From CANDYO01 sp964627795 (GTDB taxonomy: Bacteria > Pseudomonadota > Alphaproteobacteria > Rickettsiales > CANDYO01): 64,000 nt of DNA. The stretch is from positions 62,001-126,000 of the forward strand of contig CAZVLF010000004.1 in assembly GCA_964627795.1 (NCBI GenBank). Direction: 5' to 3'. Below the pieces are notes generated by a model. The model worked only from the letters and a program-made list of their open reading frames with translations. It was not told where the DNA came from and searched no databases. Below, in pieces: positions 36,982-45,069 of this stretch. Within the stretch, counting starts at the first letter, position 1, and every line of letters starts with the position of its first letter. Position numbers and translations under genes: made by a program.

Positions 36982-38162
36982 CTAATTTTAGCTTTAAATT
37001 TTATCATCCTAATCCTAGCAAGAAAGCACGCTTAGGTGAACTTAATACACCTAATGGGAATGTAATGACCCCAGCCTTTATTTTTTGTGCAACCAAGGCT
37101 GCTATTAAGGGAGTAAACCCACAACAAATGAAAGAAGAAGGAACTCAATTTATTCTTTCTAATACTTATCATTTAATGCTTCAACCAGGGCCTGATATTA
37201 TTGAAAAAGCAGGGGGATTGCATAAATTTATGGGTTGGAAAGGCCCAATGCTTACCGATTCAGGTGGATTTCAAATTTTTAGTCTTGGTCATGGATCAGT
37301 TGCATCTGAAATAAAAGGGAAAAGATTTACTGATCGTCCAAAAACATTGTTAAAAATTACTGAAGAGGGAGCTAAATTTCGTTCTTATATCGATGGTAAG
37401 ACATATTTTCTTTCCCCTGAGAGGTCTATAGAAATTCAGAGAAAATTAGGGCCTGATTTTGTGGTTGTATTAGATGAATGTACTCCGTTTCATGTTGATA
37501 AAAAATATACTTATAATTCTATGAAAATGAGCCATAGATGGGCAGTTAGAAGCCTAGAAGAATTTAAAAAATTTGATAATAACACCCAAAAACTTTACGG
37601 AATAATACAAGGCGGAGTATATACAGACCTTAGAAAAGAAAGTTGTAATTTTGTTAACAGCCAGCCATTCTTTGGGCATGCTATTGGAGGTTCACTCGGA
37701 GCTAGTAAAGAACAAATGCATGAAGTGGTATCTTTAACCATGGAAATTCTTGATAAATCACGCCCAATTCACTTACTTGGGATTGGAGGAATCTCAGATA
37801 TATTTAATGGAGTAGAGCAAGGAATTGATACATTCGATTGTGTTCATCCAACCCGTCTTGCAAGACATGGTGGAGCTTTAGCAAGGCCTGAGAATAATAA
37901 TGGTGTAAAAGAGCATATTAATTTAAATAATAGCCAATTTAAAAAAGACTATACACCTATAGAGCCTGATTGTGAATGTTATACTTGTAAAAACCATACT
38001 AAAGCATATTTGCATCATTTGCTTAAAGCTAAAGAATTGCTTGCAGCAAGTTTGATCTCAATTCATAATATAAATTATATCAATAGATTAATGGCAAGTA
38101 TTAGGAATGCAATCAAAGAAGATAGACTTGCTGAAGAAAAGAAAAAATGGATAAGATGTTAA
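36978..38162 (+). CDS. tgt: Queuine/preQ1 tRNA-guanine transglycosylase
   Basis: Exchanges G34 of GUN-decoding tRNAs for a queuosine base. Catalytic Asp94 (TDSGGFQ) and the nucleophile Asp284 (GIDTFDCV) are present. The zinc site CxCxxC...H is visible as CECYTCKNHTKAYLHH. In the base-recognition segment (237-242) the protein reads GGSLGA, with Gly where typical bacterial enzymes have Val; eukaryotic and chlamydial enzymes that use queuine also have Gly there. With yhhQ adjacent and no queuosine synthesis genes here, salvage from a host is likely. Confidence 0.95.
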   Translation: MTNFSFKFYHPNPSKKARLGELNTPNGNVMTPAFIFCATKAAIKGVNPQQMKEEGTQFILSNTYHLMLQPGPDIIEKAGGLHKFMGWKGPMLTDSGGFQIFSLGHGSVASEIKGKRFTDRPKTLLKITEEGAKFRSYIDGKTYFLSPERSIEIQRKLGPDFVVVLDECTPFHVDKKYTYNSMKMSHRWAVRSLEEFKKFDNNTQKLYGIIQGGVYTDLRKESCNFVNSQPFFGHAIGGSLGASKEQMHEVVSLTMEILDKSRPIHLLGIGGISDIFNGVEQGIDTFDCVHPTRLARHGGALARPENNNGVKEHINLNNSQFKKDYTPIEPDCECYTCKNHTKAYLHHLLKAKELLAASLISIHNINYINRLMASIRNAIKEDRLAEEKKKWIRC

Positions 38163-38713
38163 TAGAGGTTTTTGCATATTTTCCTACTCTAAGATTAGAT
38201 AATGGAATAATATTACGTGAAATTAAGCTCGATCACGATTATCGAGACTTTTATAAATATATTACTCACCCTGAAGTAGCTCATTACTTGCCCGCTGATG
38301 ATATTCCTTCTAATGAAGATAATGCCAAAATAGAGCTTGGTTACTGGGCAAAATTATTTACTTACCGCTCAAGCATATACTGGGCAATTGTAGATGAAAA
38401 TACTAATAAAATAATAGGAACTGCTGGGTTTAATTTTTGGAATCACGAGCAGCGAAGAGCAGAAATAAGTTATGACCTTAATTACGACTTTTGGGGAAAA
38501 GGTATAATGACCAAAACTATTAAAGCAATTTCAGATTTTGCTTTAAATAACATGCAAGTGCAAAGAATTCAGGCAACTGTAGCAATAGATAATTTTTCTT
38601 CAATAAAAGTACTTGAGAAAAGTGGTTATATGCGAGAAGGAATTTTACATAAATATGGAATTTTAGGTGGTAAAACTTATGATTTTTATATGTATGCCCG
38701 AACTAAAAGCTAA
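38147..38713 (+). CDS. GNAT N-acetyltransferase, RimJ/RimL type
   Basis: 188 residues with the RimJ/L-type fold: RLDNGIILREIKLDHDYRDFYKYI at the N-terminus, GTAGFNFWNHEQRRAEISYDL in the core, the acetyl-CoA loop region WGKGIMTKTIKAI and the C-terminal NFSSIKVLEKSGYMREG. It likely acetylates a protein N-terminus or small molecule; substrate unknown. It overlaps the end of tgt by 16 bases, so translation is probably coupled. Confidence 0.88.
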   Translation: MDKMLIEVFAYFPTLRLDNGIILREIKLDHDYRDFYKYITHPEVAHYLPADDIPSNEDNAKIELGYWAKLFTYRSSIYWAIVDENTNKIIGTAGFNFWNHEQRRAEISYDLNYDFWGKGIMTKTIKAISDFALNNMQVQRIQATVAIDNFSSIKVLEKSGYMREGILHKYGILGGKTYDFYMYARTKS

Positions 38714-38795
38714 ATTATTGAGATTTACTTGTTCCTCTTTATAATTAAATTAAATCTAGTATAATTTGTTAAATAGTATAATTATTTTAAAAACA

Positions 38796-39089
38796 ATGAA
38801 TCAAACTATAACTAAAAACACCCTTGCTAAAGAAGTTTTTTATCATACAGGTATACCTGTAAGTATTGCAGAAGATATTGTTGAAAATATGTTTGAGCTA
38901 ATTATTGAACATACCGCTAAAGAGGGAGAAGTAAAGCTAGCAAATTTTGGTACATTTTCTGCTAAAGAAAAGAAAGCAAGATTGGGGAGGAATTTAAACA
39001 CTAAAGAATCAGTAATGATAACTTCAAGAAAGGTAGTTAGTTTTAGGCCTTCTTTAAATTTAAAGCAGGTGATCAATGAAGAAATCTGA
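38796..39089 (+). CDS. ihfA: Integration host factor/HU-family protein, probably IHF alpha
   Basis: Small DNA-bending protein (97 residues from the ATG at 38796). It has the HU/IHF core: TLAKEVFYHTGI, then VKLANFGTFSAKEKKARLGRN with the beta-arm entry, and VVSFRPSLNLKQ. The order ihfA then a MerR regulator is typical of alphaproteobacterial ihfA. An upstream in-frame start at 38766 adds ten unsupported residues. Confidence 0.87.
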   Translation: MNQTITKNTLAKEVFYHTGIPVSIAEDIVENMFELIIEHTAKEGEVKLANFGTFSAKEKKARLGRNLNTKESVMITSRKVVSFRPSLNLKQVINEEI

Positions 39090-39468
39090 TAATGCTTTAA
39101 AAACAATAGGTGAAGTTGCAGAGATTGTTGAAGTTCCAACGCATGTGCTTAGGTTTTGGGAAACCAAATTTGGTAATATTAAGCCGGTTAAATATAATAA
39201 CCGTAGATATTATGATTTAAAAAATATTGAAATAATTGCTACAATAAAAAAAATACTTTATGAAGATAATTTAACAATTAGCGAAGCAGCTGATTTATTA
39301 AAGAAAAAATCTTTTGAAAATAAAGCTAATTCAAGTAATCAACTACAGCAGCTTACTCTTTTTGAAAGCCATAAGTATGATACTGAAGATAGCCTCAATA
39401 TTCTTACAGGGGTTAGAAATAAGCTACTTGAAGCAAAGAATAAATTAAATGTACTTTTACAAAAATGA
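39076..39468 (+). CDS. MerR-family transcriptional regulator
   Basis: 130 residues. The N-terminal winged helix is clear: TIGEVAEIVEVPTHVLRFWE, then NNRRYYDLKNIEIIATIKKIL. The C-terminal part is short and lacks metal-binding Cys pairs, so no ligand can be assigned. It overlaps ihfA by 14 bases and recG by 20, forming a tight three-gene unit. Confidence 0.92.
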   Translation: MKKSDNALKTIGEVAEIVEVPTHVLRFWETKFGNIKPVKYNNRRYYDLKNIEIIATIKKILYEDNLTISEAADLLKKKSFENKANSSNQLQQLTLFESHKYDTEDSLNILTGVRNKLLEAKNKLNVLLQK

Positions 39469-41545
39469 GTTAACGAGTATACCAGGAGTTGGAGAGAAAG
39501 CTGTTGAAGCACTAAATAGGCTTCATATATATACTCCAGCTGATTTGCTTTTTCATTTTCCAAGTCAAATTCTTAAAAAGAAACTATATACTCCAATATT
39601 TTATATTAATCATGATGATAATGTAATCTTAAGGCTAAGAATATTAGATATTGATCAGCCAAATAACATTTATAGATCTAGAAAAAAAGCATTTAATATA
39701 TATTGCGAAAATGAAACTGGCAGAATTAATCTTTGTTATTTTAATTATTTTCCTCAGTATCTCTTAAATTGGGCTAAAAAAGGGGAAGAGATTATTGTTA
39801 TAGGAAAAGTAGATATATATAATAAGATTAAGCAAATTGCTCATCCAGAAGTTTTAAATCCTTTAAATCAAAATATTAAGATATCACCTACGGAAGTTAT
39901 ATATCCTCTTACCTATGGCATAGTAAATAAGCAGCTACAAAAATTTATTAAGTGGAGTTTAGAAGGCTTATCTCAACTAGAAGAGTGGATAGATGCTAGT
40001 GTTTTAATAGAAAATGATTGGCCTAGTTTTTATAATGCACTTAAGAAAATTCATTATTCCGAAGATATGAATCAAGTTCTACCTTATTCTAAAGAAAGAC
40101 AAAGAATAGCATATGATGAGTTGCTTGCTACCCAATTAATGGTTAACATGCTTCGCCAATATAAGGAAAGCCATAGCGGAAGATCTGTGATTGGAACAGA
40201 AGAAATTTATCAGCAATTCTTATTAAACTTACCTTTTGAGTTAACACAAGCGCAGAAACAAGCGATAAATGATATATTTACTGATCAGAAGAAAAAAAGA
40301 AGAATGTCTCGATTGGTTCAAGGAGATGTAGGAAGTGGAAAGACGGTAGTTTCATTTGCCGCAATGATTAATGCAGCAGAAGCAAAAATTCAATCAGTTC
40401 TTATGGCTCCTACCGATGTGCTTGCAACCCAGCATTACTTAAGTTTTGATAAATATTGTAAAGATTTACCCTTAAAATATGCATTACTCACGGGTAAGAC
40501 TAAACTCAAGGAAAGAAAGAAGATTTTTGAGGGTTTAATATCAGGCGAGCTTGATATCCTTATAGGAACTCATGCAGTTTTTCAGGAAAAAGTAGCATTT
40601 AAAGATTTAGGGCTAGTTGTTATTGATGAGCAGCATAGATTTGGTGTAAATCAAAGGATGGCATTAGTTAGTAAAGGAAATGAAGCTGATTTATTAATTA
40701 TGTCTGCTACTCCTATTCCAAGAAGCCTAAGCTTAGCTCTTTATGGAGATATGGATGTTACAAGAATAACTGAGAAGCCTAAAAATAGAATAAAAATAAA
40801 AACTTCAGTTTTATCTCAAGCAAAAGTTGATGAAATTATTCTATCTTTAGAGAGAGTTTTAAATGAAGAAGGTAAGATTTACTGGGTTTGTCCATTAGTT
40901 AATGAAAATGAGGATCAGCCAGAATCTGAATTAAATAAAACTTCAGTAGAAAAAAGAATGCAGATATTATCTGAAAAATTTCCTGGAATGGTTGGGATTG
41001 TTCATGGTCAGCTTGATGCTAATAACAAGCAGGAAGCCATAAAAAAATTTATTGAAGGTGAATATAAAATTTTGGTTGCCACAACCGTAATTGAGGTGGG
41101 AGTAGATGTTCCAGATGCAACAGTAATTATTATAGAAAATGCTGAGACTTTTGGCCTCTCTCAACTACATCAACTTAGAGGAAGAGTGGGAAGAGGCGAT
41201 AAACCTTCACATTGTATTCTTCTTTTTAAGCCTCCAATAAGTAATGTAACCTGGCAAAGACTAAAAATTATGAAAGAAAGCGAGGATGGGTTTTTATTGG
41301 CAGAAGAGGATTTAAAAATTCGTGGTAGTGGAGATATAATAGGAACTAAGCAAAGTGGAATGCCAAGTTTTAAAACGGTAGATTTTTTAATTCATCATAA
41401 TTTAATAGCAGCAGCAAATGCTCAAGCAAAAAGAATCTTAAGCCAAGATAGTCAGCTTAAAATGCCTATTAATAGAAAATATCATGACCTTATCAATCTT
41501 TTTGGTTTTAGCAAAAACCTCTCTGACATGATGCATTTAAGTTAG
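39449..41545 (+). CDS. recG: ATP-dependent DNA helicase RecG
   Basis: Branch-migration helicase that rescues stalled forks. 698 residues with an N-terminal wedge/OB domain (starting LTSIPGVGEKAVEALNRL), then helicase motifs: P-loop GDVGSGKT, MAPTDVLATQHY, DEQHRFG (motif II), MSATPIPRS (III) and the C-terminal QLRGRVGRG (VI). The KIRGSGDIIGTKQSG segment is RecG-specific. Its start lies inside the merR gene. Confidence 0.96.
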   Translation: MYFYKNELTSIPGVGEKAVEALNRLHIYTPADLLFHFPSQILKKKLYTPIFYINHDDNVILRLRILDIDQPNNIYRSRKKAFNIYCENETGRINLCYFNYFPQYLLNWAKKGEEIIVIGKVDIYNKIKQIAHPEVLNPLNQNIKISPTEVIYPLTYGIVNKQLQKFIKWSLEGLSQLEEWIDASVLIENDWPSFYNALKKIHYSEDMNQVLPYSKERQRIAYDELLATQLMVNMLRQYKESHSGRSVIGTEEIYQQFLLNLPFELTQAQKQAINDIFTDQKKKRRMSRLVQGDVGSGKTVVSFAAMINAAEAKIQSVLMAPTDVLATQHYLSFDKYCKDLPLKYALLTGKTKLKERKKIFEGLISGELDILIGTHAVFQEKVAFKDLGLVVIDEQHRFGVNQRMALVSKGNEADLLIMSATPIPRSLSLALYGDMDVTRITEKPKNRIKIKTSVLSQAKVDEIILSLERVLNEEGKIYWVCPLVNENEDQPESELNKTSVEKRMQILSEKFPGMVGIVHGQLDANNKQEAIKKFIEGEYKILVATTVIEVGVDVPDATVIIIENAETFGLSQLHQLRGRVGRGDKPSHCILLFKPPISNVTWQRLKIMKESEDGFLLAEEDLKIRGSGDIIGTKQSGMPSFKTVDFLIHHNLIAAANAQAKRILSQDSQLKMPINRKYHDLINLFGFSKNLSDMMHLS

Positions 41546-41576
41546 AAAATTTTTATTCCCTCTCAAAGCAGCAGAA

Positions 41577-41592
41577 ATACTATATATTGTGT
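41577..41592 (+). promoter_or_regulatory. NrdR box 1 upstream of nrdB
   Basis: ATACTATATATTGTGT matches the NrdR box consensus (acaCwAtATaTwGtgt) at 15 of 16 positions. NrdR is the ATP/dATP-sensing repressor of ribonucleotide reductase genes. The second box starts 32 bases further on, the spacing usual for paired boxes. Confidence 0.8.
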
Positions 41593-41608
41593 TATATATG
41601 AAAAATAA

Positions 41609-41624
41609 ACACAATATATATTGA
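41609..41624 (+). promoter_or_regulatory. NrdR box 2 upstream of nrdB
   Basis: ACACAATATATATTGA matches the same consensus at 14 of 16 positions. It ends seven bases before the putative -35 element, so repressor bound to both boxes would contact or block polymerase. Confidence 0.78.
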
Positions 41625-41630
41625 TTTATA

Positions 41631-41659
41631 TAGACAATAATTTTGTTTGAATTTATAAT
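41631..41659 (+). promoter_or_regulatory. Putative sigma-70 promoter of nrdB
   Basis: TAGACA (-35, one mismatch), a 17-base spacer and a perfect TATAAT (-10, 41654-41659). Start of transcription would fall near 41666, about 30 bases before the nrdB ATG. Confidence 0.7.
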
Positions 41660-41694
41660 ATGGGTAAACAAAATTGACAAAAATGAGGGGAACC

Positions 41695-42675
41695 ATGTCA
41701 TTACTAGATGCAAAACCAATCTATAAACCTTTTGATTATCCATGGGCATATGAAGCTTGGCATATTCAACAAAAAATTCATTGGCTGCCAGAAGAAGTAC
41801 AATTATCTGATGATGTAAAAGATTGGAAGAAAAATCTTACTGCAGGTGAAAAGCATCTATTAACCCAAATATTTAGATTTTTTACTCAAGCAGATATTGA
41901 AGTTAATAACTGTTATATGAAACATTATGCAAAAGTGTTCCAACCTACTGAAGTGCAAATGATGCTATCAGCTTTTTCTAATATGGAAACTGTTCATATT
42001 GCTGCTTATTCTTATTTGTTAGATACAATTGGAATGCCAGAAACAGAATATCAAGCATTCTTAAAGTATAAGGAAATGAAAGACAAATATGATTACATGC
42101 ATAAATTTAACACCAATACTCCTAGAGATATTGCTATAACTTTAGCAGTATTTGGTGCTTTCACTGAAGGCTTGCAACTTTTTTCTTCATTTGCAATTCT
42201 TCTTAATTTCCAACGTTTTAACAAAATGAAAGGAATGGGACAAATTGTTACTTGGTCCGTGAGGGATGAAACTTTACACACCAATTCAATAATTCGTTTA
42301 TTTAAAACTTTCATTCAGGAAAATCCTGAAGTATGGACTGAAGAGTTAAGAAGCGTGCTTTATGAAGCTTGTGCAACTATTGTTCATTTTGAAGATGCAT
42401 TTATCGAGCTTGCTTTTGAGGTAGGAGATATTCAAGGTCTAACTGCAAGAGAAGTTAAGAGATACATAAGATATATAGCTGACCGCCGCTTAATGCAACT
42501 AGGTTTAAAAGAAATTTATATGGTAGAAAATAACCCTCTTCCATGGTTAGACGAAATTCTTAATGGGGTGGAACATGCAAATTTCTTTGAAAATAGAGTA
42601 ACAGAATATACTAAAGCTGCAACTACAGGTACTTGGGAAGAAGTATTTGAAGCTATGGATGCAAGTGCTGCATAA
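41695..42675 (+). CDS. nrdB: Ribonucleotide reductase beta subunit (class Ia)
   Basis: Di-iron/tyrosyl-radical subunit that makes dNTPs with NrdA. The ATG at 41695 follows GAGGGG; a start seven codons earlier is less likely. Iron ligands are visible in FTQADIEVNN (Asp) and NMETVHIAAY (Glu, His), and the Tyr four residues after the His aligns with the E. coli radical Tyr122, so this is the Tyr form. The second ligand set is in RDETLHT. 326 residues. nrdA is not in the window. Two NrdR boxes and a good promoter precede it; a terminator follows at 42711. Confidence 0.95.
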   Translation: MSLLDAKPIYKPFDYPWAYEAWHIQQKIHWLPEEVQLSDDVKDWKKNLTAGEKHLLTQIFRFFTQADIEVNNCYMKHYAKVFQPTEVQMMLSAFSNMETVHIAAYSYLLDTIGMPETEYQAFLKYKEMKDKYDYMHKFNTNTPRDIAITLAVFGAFTEGLQLFSSFAILLNFQRFNKMKGMGQIVTWSVRDETLHTNSIIRLFKTFIQENPEVWTEELRSVLYEACATIVHFEDAFIELAFEVGDIQGLTAREVKRYIRYIADRRLMQLGLKEIYMVENNPLPWLDEILNGVEHANFFENRVTEYTKAATTGTWEEVFEAMDASAA

Positions 42676-42710
42676 AGCTTCACTAAATGCATAAAGAGGT
42701 TTTTTAGCAT

Positions 42711-42745
42711 AAAATAAGGGGAGTGATAATCGCTTCCCTTATTTT
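42711..42745 (+). terminator. Rho-independent terminator after nrdB
   Basis: Ten-base perfect stem AAAATAAGGG / CCCTTATTTT with a loop that can pair partly. A-rich on one side and T-rich on the other, so it may serve both strands, including the decayed minus-strand gene beyond. Confidence 0.85.
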
Positions 42746-42779
42746 CTATAATTTAACTATATAGTATAAACTATCGTTT

Positions 42780-43080
42780 TTAGATAAGATCTAAATTAGC
42801 ACCAATAAAAGTTGTTGCTACTTTAATAGCGGCTCCAGGAAAACCACCTAAGATTGCTCCGAGAATTGCTACGGATGTTTCCATTTTTATATAAGTACCA
42901 CACATCGTTTTCATTAGAAATAGCTTGGTTATCTAAAATATTTCCTAATCCAAATGCAGAAATAGCAACTCCCGCTCCTATTAAAGATGAGATTGCAGAA
43001 TTGCCGATTGCTCCTCCTATCACTCCTCATAAGATTGCTACTGTAAAAGGATCTACGATAGAGTTACAAGACTTGGTTGC
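42780..43080 (-). pseudogene. Decayed small glycine-rich membrane-type protein
   Basis: On the minus strand a Gly/Ala-rich sequence (GVIGGAIGNSAISSLIGAGV, then SVAILGAILGGFPGAAIKV) can be followed from about 43060 to a TAA at 42780, but only across one in-frame TGA (in the context AIL-stop-GVIGG, where GGA would fit) and one frame change at an A run near 42880. The internal similarity of the two Gly-rich segments suggests a glycine-zipper protein, possibly a small surface or toxin-like peptide. No start codon upstream of the TGA. Confidence 0.5.
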
Positions 43081-43221
43081 TATATTTAATATGATTTATT
43101 CTTCTTGGTTTTAATCTAGCAGTTAATTACACAAATGGCACAGTAATTTTAGCCATATTGGATGGATTGTTGTAAATAGTAAATTTATGCTAAAATAGGG
43201 TGTATCTATAAATAATAAGCT

Positions 43222-43932
43222 TTATTTTCTAAATACAATAAAATAATTGTTGCTCACATTTTTAGTTAAGTGCCATTTATTATGTATAAGAGAAAAGCCT
43301 AAACCTTGTAAATCTATCAAATTACCTCCTATAGATTCAGCAATTTTAACAATTTCAGAAGGCTTAGCAAATTTAGACCAATCATGTGTTCCTTTCGGTA
43401 CCCAATTAAGTATATATTCTGCAGCAATAATTGATTCAAGGTAAGATTTGATAGTTTTATTCATAGTGGAGAATATAATAATTCCACCATCTTCAACTAA
43501 AGAAAAACAAGTGCGAACAAAAAATTCTAAATTCTCCACATGTTCAACAATCTCTAATGCTAGTACTAATTTGAATTTCTTATCCTTAATTTTTTCAGCA
43601 AGCACTGCTTGATAATTTATATTTAGCCCAACTTTTGCAGCATGAGATTTAGCAACTTCAATATTAATTTTGCTTGCATCAATGCCAGTGACATTAAAAT
43701 TTAATCGAGCCAAATTTTCACATACTAAGCCTCCTCCACAGCCGATATCAAGCGTTTTGATATCTTGGAAATTAAGAGAGGGAAACATGTTTTTACATTG
43801 ATTGAGTATATATTCTATACGCACAGGATTAAGCTGGTGCAAAGGCTTGAATTTACCATTTGGATTCCACCACTCATTGGCCATTAACTCAAATTTCTTA
43901 ATTTCACTTTCAGATTTAGTGGTTGGCTTCAT
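43222..43932 (-). CDS. ubiG: Ubiquinone biosynthesis O-methyltransferase
   Basis: SAM-dependent enzyme for both O-methylations in ubiquinone synthesis. Typical UbiG features: EIKKFELMANEWWNPNGKFKPLH at the N-terminus, motif I LDIGCGGGLVCENLA, VTGIDAS and LEIVEHVEN. From the ATG at 43932 it is 236 residues and overlaps the end of the upstream adaptor gene by 17 bases; five extra codons to 43947 are possible. Confidence 0.94.
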   Translation of the reverse strand: MKPTTKSESEIKKFELMANEWWNPNGKFKPLHQLNPVRIEYILNQCKNMFPSLNFQDIKTLDIGCGGGLVCENLARLNFNVTGIDASKINIEVAKSHAAKVGLNINYQAVLAEKIKDKKFKLVLALEIVEHVENLEFFVRTCFSLVEDGGIIIFSTMNKTIKSYLESIIAAEYILNWVPKGTHDWSKFAKPSEIVKIAESIGGNLIDLQGLGFSLIHNKWHLTKNVSNNYFIVFRK

Positions 43933-44956
43933 TTTTTTGATTCGCAATTTTAACTTTAGCTCCAGGTGTTAGCCTGTTTACACTTCTTGATACAATAATT
44001 TCTCCAACTTCAAGACCCGATTTTATTTCAACTAAGTTTTTTTGGCGAATTCCATATTCAACTTGTCTTAATTCTATTTTATTATCCTTAACTACATAAA
44101 CATATGGATTTCCGGCTCTTATAACTATTGCATTAAAAGGTATAACAATAACGTCATATTTGGATACTAAGTTTAACTCAAGGTCTAAGTTATCGCCAAT
44201 TATGCATTTTTCACAAATAATATCAACAGAAGCCGGGCTCATATGTTTATCATCTTCAAGCATCTTTTGAACATTTTTTAACTTATAATTTTTACTATTT
44301 ACAGTTACATTTTGGCCATTTTCAATATATTGCAATGCTGAAGCTGGTATATCAAAATCAAGAGAAACATTAGTTGGATCATAAAATGAAACAACAGCCT
44401 CATTTCCATTTATTTGAGCGCCTTCTTGAATTTTGTAAGTGCCTATTATTCCATCAAAAGGAGCAATAATCTGAAGTTTTTCAAAAGCTAGTTTAGCATC
44501 AGTTAGTTCTTTTTGGGTTGATATCCATTTATTAAGGACGGATTCCATATCAGCTTTACTATATGCACCAGATTTAAATAAATTTTTAGCTCTTTCATAT
44601 TGCTCCTTAGCAATAATTTCAGCAGAGTTAGTTAATATATATCTTCTTTCTACTTCAATACTGTTGATTTTAGCAATTACCGTATCCTTAGTGACCTTTG
44701 TTCCAGCAGGAATGAGGATATTAAATATACCGGGCGCACGGGCAGTTAAACTAGCAGATAATTTAGCTCTAATTTTTCCTATAAGGCTAATAGTTTGGTG
44801 TATATCTTTTTTAGTAATTTCTTCTACTTCAACCACTTTTACTAAAGGAGGCATCTCTTTAGGTTTGTTTATTATTGAAAATATAATAATGGGAAATAAA
44901 ATAGCTATAGAGATTAATATAGGTTTTTTATTATTTTTAATTTTTTCTAAAATCAT
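43916..44956 (-). CDS. Efflux periplasmic adaptor subunit (HlyD/RND type)
   Basis: 346 residues: one N-terminal membrane anchor (about 12-28), split lipoyl/barrel-sandwich halves (ARAPGIFNILIPAGTKV and IIAPFDGIIGTYKIQEGA), a short helical hairpin (about 115-160) and the beta-barrel and proximal domains. Such adaptors join an inner-membrane pump to an outer-membrane channel. No RND pump or TolC gene is beside it; it overlaps ubiG instead, so partner and cargo are unknown. Confidence 0.88.
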   Translation of the reverse strand: MILEKIKNNKKPILISIAILFPIIIFSIINKPKEMPPLVKVVEVEEITKKDIHQTISLIGKIRAKLSASLTARAPGIFNILIPAGTKVTKDTVIAKINSIEVERRYILTNSAEIIAKEQYERAKNLFKSGAYSKADMESVLNKWISTQKELTDAKLAFEKLQIIAPFDGIIGTYKIQEGAQINGNEAVVSFYDPTNVSLDFDIPASALQYIENGQNVTVNSKNYKLKNVQKMLEDDKHMSPASVDIICEKCIIGDNLDLELNLVSKYDVIVIPFNAIVIRAGNPYVYVVKDNKIELRQVEYGIRQKNLVEIKSGLEVGEIIVSRSVNRLTPGAKVKIANQKNEANH

Positions 44957-45069
44957 AGCTGATATTATACAAAAATATTTTTATACACTTTAGCATTCTA
45001 TTTTTTTTTTACAAATATAAATATATATGTAATATAGACTATATTTATTTTCTTACTTAAGAGTTAATT

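Noticed and set aside
43020..43035. In-frame TGA in the Gly-rich minus-strand remnant, as possible UGA-to-Trp recoding
   Set aside because: Genes throughout the window use TGG for Trp and several end in TGA; the context fits a Gly codon GGA mutated to TGA, and a frameshift follows.
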